Origin: Modestobacter italicus | GTDB lineage: Bacteria > Actinomycetota > Actinomycetes > Mycobacteriales > Geodermatophilaceae | DNA length: 64,000 nt | Direction of reading: 5' to 3' | Assembly: GCF_019799965.1 (NCBI RefSeq) | Contig: NZ_JABGCJ010000006.1 | Coordinates: 124,001-188,000, forward strand | In this document: piece by piece, positions 39,573 to 48,555 of the stretch | Layout: every line of letters begins with the position of its first letter | Position numbering within the stretch: position 1 is the stretch's first letter | Notes under the pieces: generated by a model | Databases searched by the model: none | Told to the model about the DNA's origin: nothing | The model's input: the letters and a program-made list of their open reading frames with translations, nothing else | Program-made: the position numbers and the translations under genes

Positions 39573-40466
39573 ATGGCCGACCAGTTCACGTTCACCGACC
39601 CGACCACGCAGTACCGCACCGACGGCTTCCCGGAGCAGACCCAGGACGCCCCCGGCCTGGCCGCAGACCTCGAGCCCGGCGCCGACCACGGCGAGCAGAG
39701 CTACCGCGGCACCGGCCGCCTCACCGGCCGCAAGGCGCTGGTCACCGGCGCCGACTCCGGCATCGGCCGCGCCGCCGCGATCGCGTTCGCGCGGGAGGGC
39801 GCCGACGTCGTCCTCAACTACCTGCCCAGCGAGGAGACAGACGCGAAGCAGGTCGCCGGGCTGATCGAGGAGGCCGGCCGCAAGGCCGTGCTCGCCCCGG
39901 CCGACATCTCCGACGAGGCCGCCGCCCGGGCACTGGTGCACACCGCGGTCGACGAGCTCGGCGGGCTGGACATCATCGCCAACGTCGCCGGCAAGCAGAC
40001 CTACGTCGACGACCTCGCCGACCTCACCAGCGAGCAGTTCGACGCGACGTTCAAGACCAACGTCTACGCGCTGTTCTGGATCGTCCAGGAGGCGCTGCCG
40101 CACCTGCCGGCCGGCGCGACGATCATCAACACCAGCTCCATCCAGGCCTACCAGCCCTCCCCCGGCCTGGTCGACTACGCCACCACCAAGGCCGCCATCA
40201 ACACGATGAGCAAGGCGCTGGCCCAGCAGCTCGCGCCCAAGGGCATCCGGGTCAACGTGGTGGCGCCCGGCCCGTTCTGGACGCCGCTGCAGGCCTCCGG
40301 TGGCCAGCCCACCGAGGCGCTGCCCGAGTTCGGCCAGGAGACCCCGATCGGGCGCGCCGGACAGCCGGCCGAGCTCGGCCCGGCCTACGTGTACCTGGCC
40401 TCCCCGGAGTCCAGCTACGTCTCCGGGGAGACCCTCAACGTCAACGGTGGGATGCCGACCCCGTGA
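39573..40466 (+). CDS. SDR family oxidoreductase (YghA-like)
   Basis: 297 residues. A ~45-residue N-terminal extension ([20 protein letters not shown]) is followed by the SDR Rossmann fold: NAD(P) motif [28 protein letters not shown], catalytic YATTK (Tyr/Lys) with upstream Ser, and [11 protein letters not shown]. The leader and length match the YghA/general-stress-type SDRs. It is an NAD(P)-dependent alcohol or aldehyde reductase with unknown substrate. Its stop overlaps the GH15 GTG start by four bases, so the two are co-translated. Confidence 0.87.
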   Translation: MADQFTFTDPTTQYRTDGFPEQTQDAPGLAADLEPGADHGEQSYRGTGRLTGRKALVTGADSGIGRAAAIAFAREGADVVLNYLPSEETDAKQVAGLIEEAGRKAVLAPADISDEAAARALVHTAVDELGGLDIIANVAGKQTYVDDLADLTSEQFDATFKTNVYALFWIVQEALPHLPAGATIINTSSIQAYQPSPGLVDYATTKAAINTMSKALAQQLAPKGIRVNVVAPGPFWTPLQASGGQPTEALPEFGQETPIGRAGQPAELGPAYVYLASPESSYVSGETLNVNGGMPTP

Positions 40467-42316
40467 CGCCGGAGCACTCCACCCGGCGCCGTCCGACCCT
40501 GCACTGGGGCGCGGACGGCGCCGGGGCCGGCCCGGTCGACGAGCGGGACGCCGACGGCTACGCCGACCTGCGCTCCTACGCCGCGATCGGTGACGGCCGC
40601 ACGATCGCGCTGATCGCCCGGGACGGCCGGATCGACTGGCTGCCGCTGCCGGACATGGACTCGCACGCCGTGTTCGGCGCGCTGCTGGACGCGGAGAACG
40701 GCGGCTGCGTCGAGCTCTGCCCGGTCGAGGAGTTCACCGCCGAGCGGGAGTACGTCGAGCACACCAACGTGCTGACCACGACGTTCACCACCGCCTCGGG
40801 CCGCGTGCGGATCACCGACTCACTCAACTCCGGCATCGCCGGCCGGCTGCCGTGGTCGGAGCTGGGCCGCCGGATCGAAGGGCTGGACGGCGAGGTCGAG
40901 CTGCGCGCCGCCGTCCGGCCCGGCACGTGCCTGAACACCGTCTCCCCGTGGGTGCACCAGACCGCGCAGGGCCCGGTGCTGCGGGTCGACGACCTGACCC
41001 TCGCCGTCCGCACGTCCGGAGCGGACGACGTCCGGGCCGGTGACCGGCGGATCGACGTGGAGTACACGACCAGCCCCGGGTCACGGCACCTGCTGGCCCT
41101 GGTCGCGACCGAGCGGGAGCCGCTGTTCCTGCCGCCGGTCGAGGCGATCGACGCCGGGATCGACCGGACGATCGGGAACTGGGCGGCGTGGATGCGCGCC
41201 TTCGAGTGGGACGGGCCCTGGGGCGCCGCCGTCCGGCGCAGCACGCTGCTGCTCAAGCTGCTGATCCACGCCGAGAGCGGGTCGATGGTCGCTGCGGCGA
41301 CCACCTCGCTGCCGGAGGACCCGGCCGGCGGCAAGAACTGGGACTACCGCTATGCCTGGGTGCGCGACTCCGCCTACGCGCTCACCGCGCTGTTCCGGTT
41401 CGGCCTGCGGGAGGAGACGCACGGGGCGATCAGCTGGCTGCTGTCCACGATCCGCGAGCACGGCCCCGAGCCGCAGGTCGTCTACTCCCTGGCCGGCGGG
41501 CCGGTGCCGCGAGCGGATTTCCGGGACGCACCCGGCTGGCGCGGCACGGCACCGGTGGTGGTCGGCAACAACGCCGCCGAGCAGCTGCAGCTGGGTGTCT
41601 TCGGCGACCTGTTCTCCATCGTCTCGCTGTACGTGGAGAACGGGAACGTGCTCGACGCGCACACCGGCCGGCTGCTCACCGAGATCGCCGACATCACCTG
41701 CGACCGGTGGCAGAGCAAGGACTCGGGGATGTGGGAGCTGCCCGAGCACCGGCACTACACGACCTCGAAGCTGGGCTGCTGGGTCGCGCTGAGCAAGGCC
41801 GTCGAGCTGGCCGAGGCCGGGCACATCCCCGGCGACCCGGCCCGCTGGCGCAGCGAGGCCGAGCGGATCCGCACCTGGGTGTCGGACAACGCCTGGTCCG
41901 AGGAGCGCGGCGCCTACGTCTGGTACCCCGGCACCCAGGAGCTGGACGCCTCGATCGTGCTGCACGCGATCAGCGGGTTCGACCGCGGCGAGCGGATGAG
42001 CCGCACCCTGGACGCGCTGCGCGAGGAGCTCGGCGACGGCCCCCACCTCTACCGGTACAGCGGCGCGGCGAAGGAGGAGGGCGTCTTCCTCGCCTGCTCC
42101 TACTGGACGGTCTCGGCGCTGACCCTGTGCGGCCGGGTCGAGGAGGCGCGGGAGCTGATGGAGCAGCTGATGGGCGCCGCGAACGACGTCGGGGTGCTGG
42201 CCGAGATGCTCGACCCGGCGACCGGCGACCTGCTCGGCAACCTGCCGCAGGCGCTGAGCCACCTGGCGCTGGTGAACGCCGCGATCACCGTCTCCGAGGC
42301 GCTCGACGCCGACTGA
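40463..42316 (+). CDS. GH15 family glycoside hydrolase (glucoamylase/trehalase-like)
   Basis: 617 residues, GTG start at 40463. The N-terminal beta-domain ([20 protein letters not shown] then [20 protein letters not shown]) is typical of bacterial GH15 proteins. The catalytic (alpha/alpha)6 barrel has [19 protein letters not shown] (Trp-Asp-Tyr-Arg-Tyr-x-Trp-x-Arg-Asp), [20 protein letters not shown] with the general-acid Glu, and [11 protein letters not shown] with the base region. In actinobacteria this family includes trehalases and intracellular glucoamylases. No signal peptide, so cytoplasmic. Coupling with an SDR suggests osmolyte or stress metabolism (inference). A perfect hairpin follows. 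Confidence 0.88.
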   Translation: MTPEHSTRRRPTLHWGADGAGAGPVDERDADGYADLRSYAAIGDGRTIALIARDGRIDWLPLPDMDSHAVFGALLDAENGGCVELCPVEEFTAEREYVEHTNVLTTTFTTASGRVRITDSLNSGIAGRLPWSELGRRIEGLDGEVELRAAVRPGTCLNTVSPWVHQTAQGPVLRVDDLTLAVRTSGADDVRAGDRRIDVEYTTSPGSRHLLALVATEREPLFLPPVEAIDAGIDRTIGNWAAWMRAFEWDGPWGAAVRRSTLLLKLLIHAESGSMVAAATTSLPEDPAGGKNWDYRYAWVRDSAYALTALFRFGLREETHGAISWLLSTIREHGPEPQVVYSLAGGPVPRADFRDAPGWRGTAPVVVGNNAAEQLQLGVFGDLFSIVSLYVENGNVLDAHTGRLLTEIADITCDRWQSKDSGMWELPEHRHYTTSKLGCWVALSKAVELAEAGHIPGDPARWRSEAERIRTWVSDNAWSEERGAYVWYPGTQELDASIVLHAISGFDRGERMSRTLDALREELGDGPHLYRYSGAAKEEGVFLACSYWTVSALTLCGRVEEARELMEQLMGAANDVGVLAEMLDPATGDLLGNLPQALSHLALVNAAITVSEALDAD

Positions 42317-42332
42317 GCGGTGCGTGCCCGGC

Positions 42333-42368
42333 CGGGTGCGGACGGTGGGCACGCACCGTCCGCACCCG
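42333..42368 (+). terminator. Perfect 15-bp hairpin after GH15
   Basis: Arms 42333-42347 and 42354-42368 are exact complements with a six-base loop, 17 bases after the stop codon. No T-run. Confidence 0.82.
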
Positions 42369-42465
42369 CCGAGACAGGCCCGCGGGACGCCGGCGGAGCG
42401 GGCGTGCGAGGACCCTCGAGGCGACGGCGGCGCCGTCCGGGCACCGCCAGGGAGGAGGGCGCCCG

Positions 42466-43089
42466 ATGTACGCCAGGACCACCACCGTCCGCGGCGACCC
42501 GGCCGCGGTGGACGACGGGATCGCCTACGTCCGCGAGGCCGTCTGGCCGATGCTGCGCGGCATGAGCGGCTGCGTGGGCACCTCGATGCTCGCCGACCGG
42601 GACGCCGGCCGCTGCATCGTCACCGCCGCCTGGGCCACCGAGGAGGCGATGCGCGCCAGCGCCGTCCCGGTCGGTGAGCTGCGGGACCGGGCGGCCGAGG
42701 TCATGCGCGCCGATGCCATGCACGTCGCCGAGTGGGACATCGCCGTCCTGCACCGGCTGCACCCCACCGGCGAGGGCGCCTGCGCGCGGGTCGTCTGGAC
42801 CGAGAGCGACCCGGCCCAGCTCGACCGGGTGGTCGACGCGGTCGGCATCAGCCTGCTGCCCCGACTGTCCGACCTGCCCGGCTTCTGCAGCCTGAGCCTG
42901 CTCGTCGACCGGGCCACCGGCCGCGCGGCGACGACCACCACCTACACCGACCGGGCGTCGTTGCAGCAGTCCCGGGACATCGGCGCGGCCCTCCACGCCG
43001 ACGTCGCGATCGCGCTGGGCATGCGGACCATCGAGGTGGCCGACTTCGACCTGGCGATGGCGCACCTGCGCGTCCCCGAGCTGGCCTGA
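42466..43089 (+). CDS. Tandem ABM-like (dimeric alpha-beta barrel) protein, copy 1
   Basis: 207 residues; ATG with GGAGGAGGG just upstream. Two ferredoxin-like halves: YARTTTVRGDPAAVDDGIAY then CVGTSMLADRDAGRCIVTAA (residues 1-100), and ARVVWTESDPAQLDRVVDAV then FCSLSLLVDRATGRAATTTT (residues 105-200). The pattern resembles antibiotic biosynthesis monooxygenase-like domains, which may degrade haem, act on quinones, or have no enzyme activity. A paralogue of exactly equal length lies at 51380. Monocistronic, between the GH15 terminator and the kinase pair. Confidence 0.75.
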   Translation: MYARTTTVRGDPAAVDDGIAYVREAVWPMLRGMSGCVGTSMLADRDAGRCIVTAAWATEEAMRASAVPVGELRDRAAEVMRADAMHVAEWDIAVLHRLHPTGEGACARVVWTESDPAQLDRVVDAVGISLLPRLSDLPGFCSLSLLVDRATGRAATTTTYTDRASLQQSRDIGAALHADVAIALGMRTIEVADFDLAMAHLRVPELA

Positions 43090-43206
43090 CCGGTCGCTCC
43101 CCCTGCCGGGACCGCAGGATGGTGGCAGGGTGCAGGGTCGGCGCCCGACCGGGCGCCCGGTCCGGAGCACCACCACCGACCAGCGACGCCGACGACAGGG
43201 GACGAC

Positions 43207-44853
43207 GTGCAACCGCGGGTGCTCGGCGGGCGGTACGAGCTCACCTCCCTGATCGCCACCGGCGGCATGGGCCAGGTCTGGCAGGCCCGTGACCGGGTGC
43301 TGAGCCGGGACGTCGCGGTCAAGCTGCTGCGCAGCGAGTACACCGGGGACCCCACGTTCCTGGCCCGCTTCCGGGCCGAGGCCCAGCTGGCCGCCGGCCT
43401 GGTGCACCCCAACATCGCCACCCTCTTCGACTACGGCGAGGTCCCGCCGGCCGGCCCGGGCGAGGAGCACCTGGCCTACCTGGTCATGGAGCTGGTCCGG
43501 GGCGAGTCGCTGTCCGGGCTGCTGCGCCGCGAGGGCCGGCTGCCGGCCGACCGCACGCTGGAGGTGCTGCGGCAGAGCGCCGCCGGGCTGGCCGCCGCGC
43601 ACGCCGCCGGGGTGGTGCACCGCGACGTCAAGCCGGGCAACGTGCTGCTCGGTGCCGACGGCACGATCAAGATCACCGACTTCGGGGTGGCCGTCTCCGG
43701 GGCCAGCGTCCCGCTCACCCAGACCGGCCAGGTCATCGGCACCCCGCACTACCTCTCCCCCGAGCAGGCACAGGGCGCCCGGGCCACCCCGGCCAGCGAC
43801 GTCTACGCCCTGGGCCTGATCGGCTACGAGTGCCTGGCCGGCCACCGCGCCTTCGACGCGGACAGCTCGGTGCAGGTCGCGCTCATGCAGATCCGGGACA
43901 CCCCGCCGCCGCTGCCCGGCGACGTCCCTCCGCCGGTGCGGGCGTTCATCGACGCGACGCTGGTCAAGGACCCCGCCGCGCGCTTCCCCGACGGCGCCGC
44001 CGTCGTCGCCGCGATCGACGCCGTGCGCGCCGGGCGGCCGCTGCCCCTCCCGGCCGGCGACGACCGGACGACGGTGCTGCCCGCCGACGACGACCGGACG
44101 ACGGTGCTCCCCCCGGCCGCCGCCCAGACCTCGGTGCTGCCGGCGGTCGGTACGGCCGCGGGAGCCGCCGCCCGCCCGATGCCCCCGTTGCGCCTGCCCC
44201 CGGAGGCCGAGACCGGGGCGCGGGCCTCCGGCGCACCGGCGGACCGCCCGGCACGCCGGTGGCGGCAGGTGCTCCTCCCGCTGATCGCCGTCCTGGTGCT
44301 CGCCGGGCTGGTGTTCGGCGGGCTGCAGCTGGCCGGCAGCGACGGCGACGAGCCCACCGCCGACACCAGCACCTCCCCCAGCTCGACCGGTCCTAGCTCC
44401 ACCCCGTCGGCGACCGCGGAGCAGGTCACCATCTCCTCGTCCGACTACGAGGGGCGGCCCTACACCGACGTCCAGGCCGACCTGACCGCGCTGGACCTGC
44501 AGGTGGCGCTCCGCCCGGTGACGACCGGCGACGCCGACGACGGCGACGTCCTCTCGGTCAGCCCGGACGGCCGGCTGACGGCCGGCTCGACCGTGACCGT
44601 CAGCTACGCCGTCGCCCCGGCGGCCACCCCGACCCCGTCGCGGCAGCCGGTGCCGGTCCCCAGCGTCACGCCCGACTCCGGGGGTGAGGGCAACGAGGAC
44701 GAGCCGGACGAGGACGAGCCCGACGAGGACGAGGGCGGGGGCAACGGCAGCGAGGGCGGGGGCAACGGCAGCGAGGGCGGCGGGAACGGGAACAGCGGCG
44801 GCAACGGGAACGGGAACGGCGGCGGGAACGGCCAGGGCAACGGGAACGGCTGA
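43207..44853 (+). CDS. Membrane Ser/Thr protein kinase with PASTA-like domain and Gly/Asn tail
   Basis: 548 residues, GTG start. Kinase domain 9-275: ATGGMGQV glycine loop, AVKLL with Lys39, HRDVKPGN with Asp140, DFG at 158-160, GTPHYLSPEQ activation-loop end, DVYALGLIGYE. A juxtamembrane region with two DDRTTVLP repeats (possible phospho-Thr sites) precedes one membrane helix (about 355-377). The outer part holds one PASTA-like unit (SSDYEGRPYTDVQADLTALD, about 406-470), a Pro-rich linker, an acidic PDEDEPDEDE stretch and a 40-residue GGGNGSE/GGNGN repeat tail. PknB-type kinases sense cell-wall fragments through PASTA domains. A paralogous kinase follows 58 bases later. Confidence 0.92.
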   Translation: MQPRVLGGRYELTSLIATGGMGQVWQARDRVLSRDVAVKLLRSEYTGDPTFLARFRAEAQLAAGLVHPNIATLFDYGEVPPAGPGEEHLAYLVMELVRGESLSGLLRREGRLPADRTLEVLRQSAAGLAAAHAAGVVHRDVKPGNVLLGADGTIKITDFGVAVSGASVPLTQTGQVIGTPHYLSPEQAQGARATPASDVYALGLIGYECLAGHRAFDADSSVQVALMQIRDTPPPLPGDVPPPVRAFIDATLVKDPAARFPDGAAVVAAIDAVRAGRPLPLPAGDDRTTVLPADDDRTTVLPPAAAQTSVLPAVGTAAGAAARPMPPLRLPPEAETGARASGAPADRPARRWRQVLLPLIAVLVLAGLVFGGLQLAGSDGDEPTADTSTSPSSTGPSSTPSATAEQVTISSSDYEGRPYTDVQADLTALDLQVALRPVTTGDADDGDVLSVSPDGRLTAGSTVTVSYAVAPAATPTPSRQPVPVPSVTPDSGGEGNEDEPDEDEPDEDEGGGNGSEGGGNGSEGGGNGNSGGNGNGNGGGNGQGNGNG

Positions 44854-44911
44854 CCGGGCCGCTCCACTGCTGCCCCTCCCGCCGGCGCCCGCCGCAGGGG
44901 AGGATGAGCGC

Positions 44912-46540
44912 GTGCAACCGGACGGGCAGCTCCTCGGCGAGCGCTACGAGCTGCTCGGGTCGATCGCGGTCGGCGGCATGGGCGAGGTGTGGCGGGCCCG
45001 GGACACCCGGCTGAACCGGGACGTCGCCGTGAAGGTGCTGCGCCGGGAGTTCACCGCCAACCCCACGTCGCTGGCCCGGTTCCGCGCCGAGGCCCAGCAC
45101 TCCGCCGGCCTGCTGCACCCCAACATCGCCACGCTGTTCGACTACGGCGAGGTCCTGCCCGGCCCGGCCGGGGGTGAGCACCTGGCCTACCTGGTGATGG
45201 AGCTCGTGCGCGGCGAGTCGCTGTCCGGACTGCTGCGCCGGGACGGCCGGCTGCCGGCCGACCGCACACTGGAGGTCATGCGGCAGGCCGCCGCGGGCCT
45301 GGCCGCCGCACACGCCGCCGGGGTGGTGCACCGGGACGTGAAGCCGGGCAACGTGCTGCTGGCCACCGACGGCGCGGTGAAGCTCACCGACTTCGGCGTC
45401 GCCGTCTCGGCGGCGAGCATGCCGCTGACCCGCACCGGCGAGGTGATCGGCACCGCCAACTACCTCGCCCCCGAACAGGCACAGGGCCTGCGGGCCACCC
45501 CGGCCAGCGACGTCTACGCCCTGGGCCTGGTCGCCTACGAGTGCCTCGCCGGGCAGCGCGCCTTCGACGGCGACGACCCGCTGGCGGTCGCGCTGCGCCA
45601 GGTGAACGAGACACCGCCCCCACTGCCGGACGACGTCCCCGAGCCGGTCCGTCGGCTGGTCGAGCGGACCATGGCCAAGGACCCGGCCGAGCGGTTCGCC
45701 GACGGCGCCGCGCTGCACGCCGCGGTCGACGACGTCATCGCCGGGCGGCCCGACGGTGCGGCCGGTGAGCCCCGCACCGCGGTGATGCCGGCGCTGCGCG
45801 CACCGGAACCGGCGGCGCGACGGACCCCCACCCCGGTGCCGCCGTTCCCGCCGACCCGCGCCTTCGCCGTCCCCGACCCGAGCGCCACCGGGCGGCACCA
45901 CGCTGCACCCGAGCCGGCGGACCGACACCTGGCCGACCTGCCCGACCTCGACGACGAGGAGCTCGACGACCTGGAGCGCCGGCGCCGGTGGCCGATGGTG
46001 CTGGCCGCGGTGCTCACCCTCATCGTCGTCGCCGGGGGCACCGTCGCCTTCCTGCAGCTGGCCGGCGACCGAGGGGCCGAGCAGGCAGCTCCCCCGACGG
46101 CGAGCGCCCCGGCGACGTCGTCCGCGCCGGTGGTCACGCTGATCAGCCTCTCGACCGCCGACCACGTCGGCCAGCCGATCGCCGACGTCGAGGCGAGCCT
46201 GGTCGAGCGCGGGCTGCAGGTGACCCGGCAGCCGCTGGAGACCGACGACGTCCCCGACGGTCAGGTCATCGCGCTCAACCCGGTCGGCCAGGTCATGCCG
46301 GGCACCGTCGTCACCGTCACCCATGCGGTCGCCCCACCCCCACCGGCGCCCGCGCCGTCGCCGTCGCCGGAACCGGAGCCCGAGCCCGCCCCCGCGCCGG
46401 CACCGGAGCCGGCTCCCGTGGAGGAGCCCGCCGAGCCCACCGGGGACGACGGCCAGCGCTGGGACGGCGAGGACTGGGAGCGCTGGCTCGAGGAGAACTG
46501 GGACGGCTGGGAGGACCGCCGCGGGCGGCAGGGCGGCTGA
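44912..46540 (+). CDS. Membrane Ser/Thr protein kinase with PASTA-like domain, Pro/Glu and Trp-rich tail
   Basis: 542 residues, GTG start with GGGGAGGATGAG before it. The kinase domain is nearly identical in motifs to the upstream gene (AVGGMGEVW, AVKVL, HRDVKPGN, DFG, GTANYLAPEQ). One membrane helix lies around residues 348-370 after an acidic LPDLDDEELDDLERRRR stretch. Outer part: a PASTA-like unit (STADHVGQPIADVEASLVER, about 412-480), a PEPEPEPAPAPAPEPA linker and an unusual ending rich in Trp and acidic residues (RWDGEDWERWLEENWDGWED). The two kinases arose by tandem duplication but end in completely different surface tails, suggesting different ligands. Confidence 0.92.
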   Translation: MQPDGQLLGERYELLGSIAVGGMGEVWRARDTRLNRDVAVKVLRREFTANPTSLARFRAEAQHSAGLLHPNIATLFDYGEVLPGPAGGEHLAYLVMELVRGESLSGLLRRDGRLPADRTLEVMRQAAAGLAAAHAAGVVHRDVKPGNVLLATDGAVKLTDFGVAVSAASMPLTRTGEVIGTANYLAPEQAQGLRATPASDVYALGLVAYECLAGQRAFDGDDPLAVALRQVNETPPPLPDDVPEPVRRLVERTMAKDPAERFADGAALHAAVDDVIAGRPDGAAGEPRTAVMPALRAPEPAARRTPTPVPPFPPTRAFAVPDPSATGRHHAAPEPADRHLADLPDLDDEELDDLERRRRWPMVLAAVLTLIVVAGGTVAFLQLAGDRGAEQAAPPTASAPATSSAPVVTLISLSTADHVGQPIADVEASLVERGLQVTRQPLETDDVPDGQVIALNPVGQVMPGTVVTVTHAVAPPPPAPAPSPSPEPEPEPAPAPAPEPAPVEEPAEPTGDDGQRWDGEDWERWLEENWDGWEDRRGRQGG

Positions 46541-46579
46541 GCGCCACCGCCGTCCGGCCGGTCCGGGGGTGACCGCGGG

Positions 46580-46611
46580 TTGACAAAGCAGCTTGCCGTG
46601 TCAGCAAACTG
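46580..46611 (+). promoter_or_regulatory. Promoter with overlapping inverted repeat before the XRE-cupin gene
   Basis: TTGACA at 46580-46585 is a consensus -35. CAAACT at 46605-46610 is the best -10, seven bases before the ATG, which predicts a leaderless mRNA. Between and over them, CAGCTTGC (46589-46596) and GCAAACTG (46604-46611) form an inverted repeat with one mismatch and a seven-base spacer, a likely autoregulatory operator. Confidence 0.55.
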
Positions 46612-46617
46612 TTCGGC

Positions 46618-47238
46618 ATGAGCGACGTCGACGCGGTGCTGCAGGCCGTCGGACCCCGGCTGCGCGCACTGCGCCAGCGCAAGGACACCACGCTGACCCA
46701 GCTGTCGGAGACCACCGGCATCTCGATCAGCACGCTGTCCCGGCTGGAGTCCGGCCAGCGCCGGGCGACCCTGGAACTGCTGCTGCCGCTGACCCGGGCG
46801 CTGCAGGTGCCGCTGGACGAACTGCTCGACGAGCCGCCGTCGGCCGATCCGCGCGTCCACCCGAGGCCGGTGCAGCGCAACGGCATGACGATGCTGCCGC
46901 TCACCCGCCGTCCCGGTGGCCTCCAGGCCTACAAGATGATCATCCCGCCGGGCTGGCCGGGCGGCCAGATCGAGCTCAAGACGCACGAGGGCTACGAGTG
47001 GGTCTACGTGCTCAACGGCCGCTTCGTGCTCTTCCTGGGCGAACAACGACTGGAGCTCACCCCCGGCGAGGTGGTCGAGTTCGACACCCACGTGCCGCAC
47101 GCGCTCACCAACCCCGGCCCGGCTCCGCTGGAGCTGCTGGCGCTGTTCGGCCCGCAGGGCGAGCGGATGCACGTGCGCGCCCGCCCACGCGGCAGCGACG
47201 ACGCGCGGGGCAGCGAGCAAGCGGGCACCGACGACTGA
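46618..47238 (+). CDS. XRE-family regulator with C-terminal cupin domain
   Basis: 206 residues. Residues 10-70 are an XRE helix-turn-helix (RLRALRQRKDTTLTQLSETT, GISISTLSRLESGQRRATLE). Residues 95-180 are a cupin (THEGYEWVYVLNGRFVLFLG, LTPGEVVEFDTHVPHALTNP) with His and Glu positions suitable for a metal or small ligand. Such regulators bind a metabolite in the cupin and control a neighbouring transport or catabolic gene. The downstream channel gene is the obvious candidate. No ribosome binding site precedes the ATG, in line with a leaderless transcript. Confidence 0.88.
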   Translation: MSDVDAVLQAVGPRLRALRQRKDTTLTQLSETTGISISTLSRLESGQRRATLELLLPLTRALQVPLDELLDEPPSADPRVHPRPVQRNGMTMLPLTRRPGGLQAYKMIIPPGWPGGQIELKTHEGYEWVYVLNGRFVLFLGEQRLELTPGEVVEFDTHVPHALTNPGPAPLELLALFGPQGERMHVRARPRGSDDARGSEQAGTDD

Positions 47239-47346
47239 CCCGGAGGTGGCCGGCTCACCGTGCGAGGCGGCGCGGACTCCGTGAGGCTGGGGAGAGCGGG
47301 ACCTGAGTCCACGGGCCCGCTCCACCCGCTCCCCCGGAGGTCAGTC

Positions 47347-48204
47347 GTGCCCGACCGCGAACCGCAGGAGATCGCCCAGGTCGCCGCCGCGACCGGGGCG
47401 AAGAAGACCCGCCGCACCTGGGACCGGGTGGTGGTCAGCGCCTTCCTGGCCGGTGCCTACATCGCCTTCGGCGGGCTGGTCGCCATCACCGTCTCCTCCG
47501 GGCTCGACCCGGAGACCTGGGGCACCCTGCCCACGCTGTTCACCGGCGCCACCTTCACCCTCGGGCTGGTGCTGGTGCTGATCGCCGGCTCCGACCTCGC
47601 CACCGGCAACATGGCGCTGGTCCCGCTCGGCGCGATGCGCGGCAAGATCGGCGTCGGCGACGTGGCGAAGAACCTCTCCCTGGTGCTGGTCGGCAACCTG
47701 CTCGGCGCGCTGTTCGTCGCCTACTTCCTGGCCGTGCAGACCGGGGTGATCGGCGACTCCGGCGCCACCGGCACCGGCGGGCTCACCTACGAGCGGCTGG
47801 CCTCGATCTCCGAGGGCAAGGCGCTGGGCGAGTCGGCCTGGCAGACGTTCCTGCGCGCCGTGGGCTGCAACTGGCTGGTCTGCCTGGCGGTCTGGATGTC
47901 CCTGGCCGCCAAGACCGTCTCCGGCAAGATCCTGGCGATCTTCTTCCCGATCATGGCCTTCGTGGCGATGGGCTTCGACCACGTGGTGGCCAACATGTTC
48001 TTCCTGCCGGCCGCGATCTTCGCCGGGGTGCCGGACATCGGCTGGGGCGACGTGCTGCTCAACTGGCTGCTGGCCGGGGTCGGCAACCTGGTCGGCGCAG
48101 TGGTCTTCGTGGCGACGTCCTACTGGTACCTGTTCCTCAAGGACGCCCCGGACGAGGCGGACACCTCCGAGAACACCCGGACGCCGGACGCCGAGCGCGC
48201 CTGA
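47347..48204 (+). CDS. Formate/nitrite transporter (FNT) family channel
   Basis: 285 residues; GTG with GGAGG seven bases upstream. Six membrane helices; family features are FLAGAYIAFGGLVAITVSSG, TLGLVLVLIAGSDLATGNMA, the omega-loop-like LVGNLLGALFVAYFLA, NWLVCLAVWMSLAAKTVSGK and FDHVVANMFFLPAAIFAGVP (central His region FDHVVANM). FNT pentamers pass formate, nitrite or hydrosulfide. The specific anion is not readable. It is about 110 bases after the XRE-cupin gene and probably controlled by it. The stop abuts the opposing gene (TGATCA). Confidence 0.9.
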   Translation: MPDREPQEIAQVAAATGAKKTRRTWDRVVVSAFLAGAYIAFGGLVAITVSSGLDPETWGTLPTLFTGATFTLGLVLVLIAGSDLATGNMALVPLGAMRGKIGVGDVAKNLSLVLVGNLLGALFVAYFLAVQTGVIGDSGATGTGGLTYERLASISEGKALGESAWQTFLRAVGCNWLVCLAVWMSLAAKTVSGKILAIFFPIMAFVAMGFDHVVANMFFLPAAIFAGVPDIGWGDVLLNWLLAGVGNLVGAVVFVATSYWYLFLKDAPDEADTSENTRTPDAERA

Positions 48205-48477
48205 TCAGGCGGCGGGGCCGTCCCGGGGGTCGACGACCTCGGCGGCCCCGCCGTCCTCGGTGGCAGCCAGCTGCTCCTGCTCGCGCCGGAACCGCCGCGA
48301 CTCCAGCACCACGTAGCCGAAGACCACGACCAGGGCGAAGTTGAAGAACGCCTCGCCCGCCTGGCCGTCGAACAGGTGCTGCACCAGCTGCACGACGTTC
48401 CAGGCGGCGGCAGCGGCGGCGGCCACCTGGACGCCGACATGACCGAACCACGGGGGGCGGGAGGGGGCGTCGGCCAT
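48205..48477 (-). CDS. Small membrane protein of unknown function
   Basis: 90 residues with two hydrophobic segments (VGVQVAAAAAAAWNVVQLVQ about 14-33, and AFFNFALVVVFGYVVLESRR about 43-60), then a charged helix (RRFRREQEQLAATE) and an acidic end. It resembles short PA-type membrane proteins with no assigned role. Its stop codon shares TGATCA with the end of the FNT gene, so the two genes meet tail to tail without any gap or terminator. Confidence 0.65.
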   Translation of the reverse strand: MADAPSRPPWFGHVGVQVAAAAAAAWNVVQLVQHLFDGQAGEAFFNFALVVVFGYVVLESRRFRREQEQLAATEDGGAAEVVDPRDGPAA

Positions 48478-48555
48478 GCCCCGAGGCTAGCCGGGCGGGG
48501 AACGCCACACGCGAGCCGCACTGCGCCTCGGTCCCCGGTCGGGGAGGGTGGGGTG

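Noticed and set aside
44690-44850. DNA repeats at the end of the first kinase gene as a separate repeat element
   Set aside because: They are in frame and encode the acidic and Gly/Asn protein repeats, so they belong to the gene.
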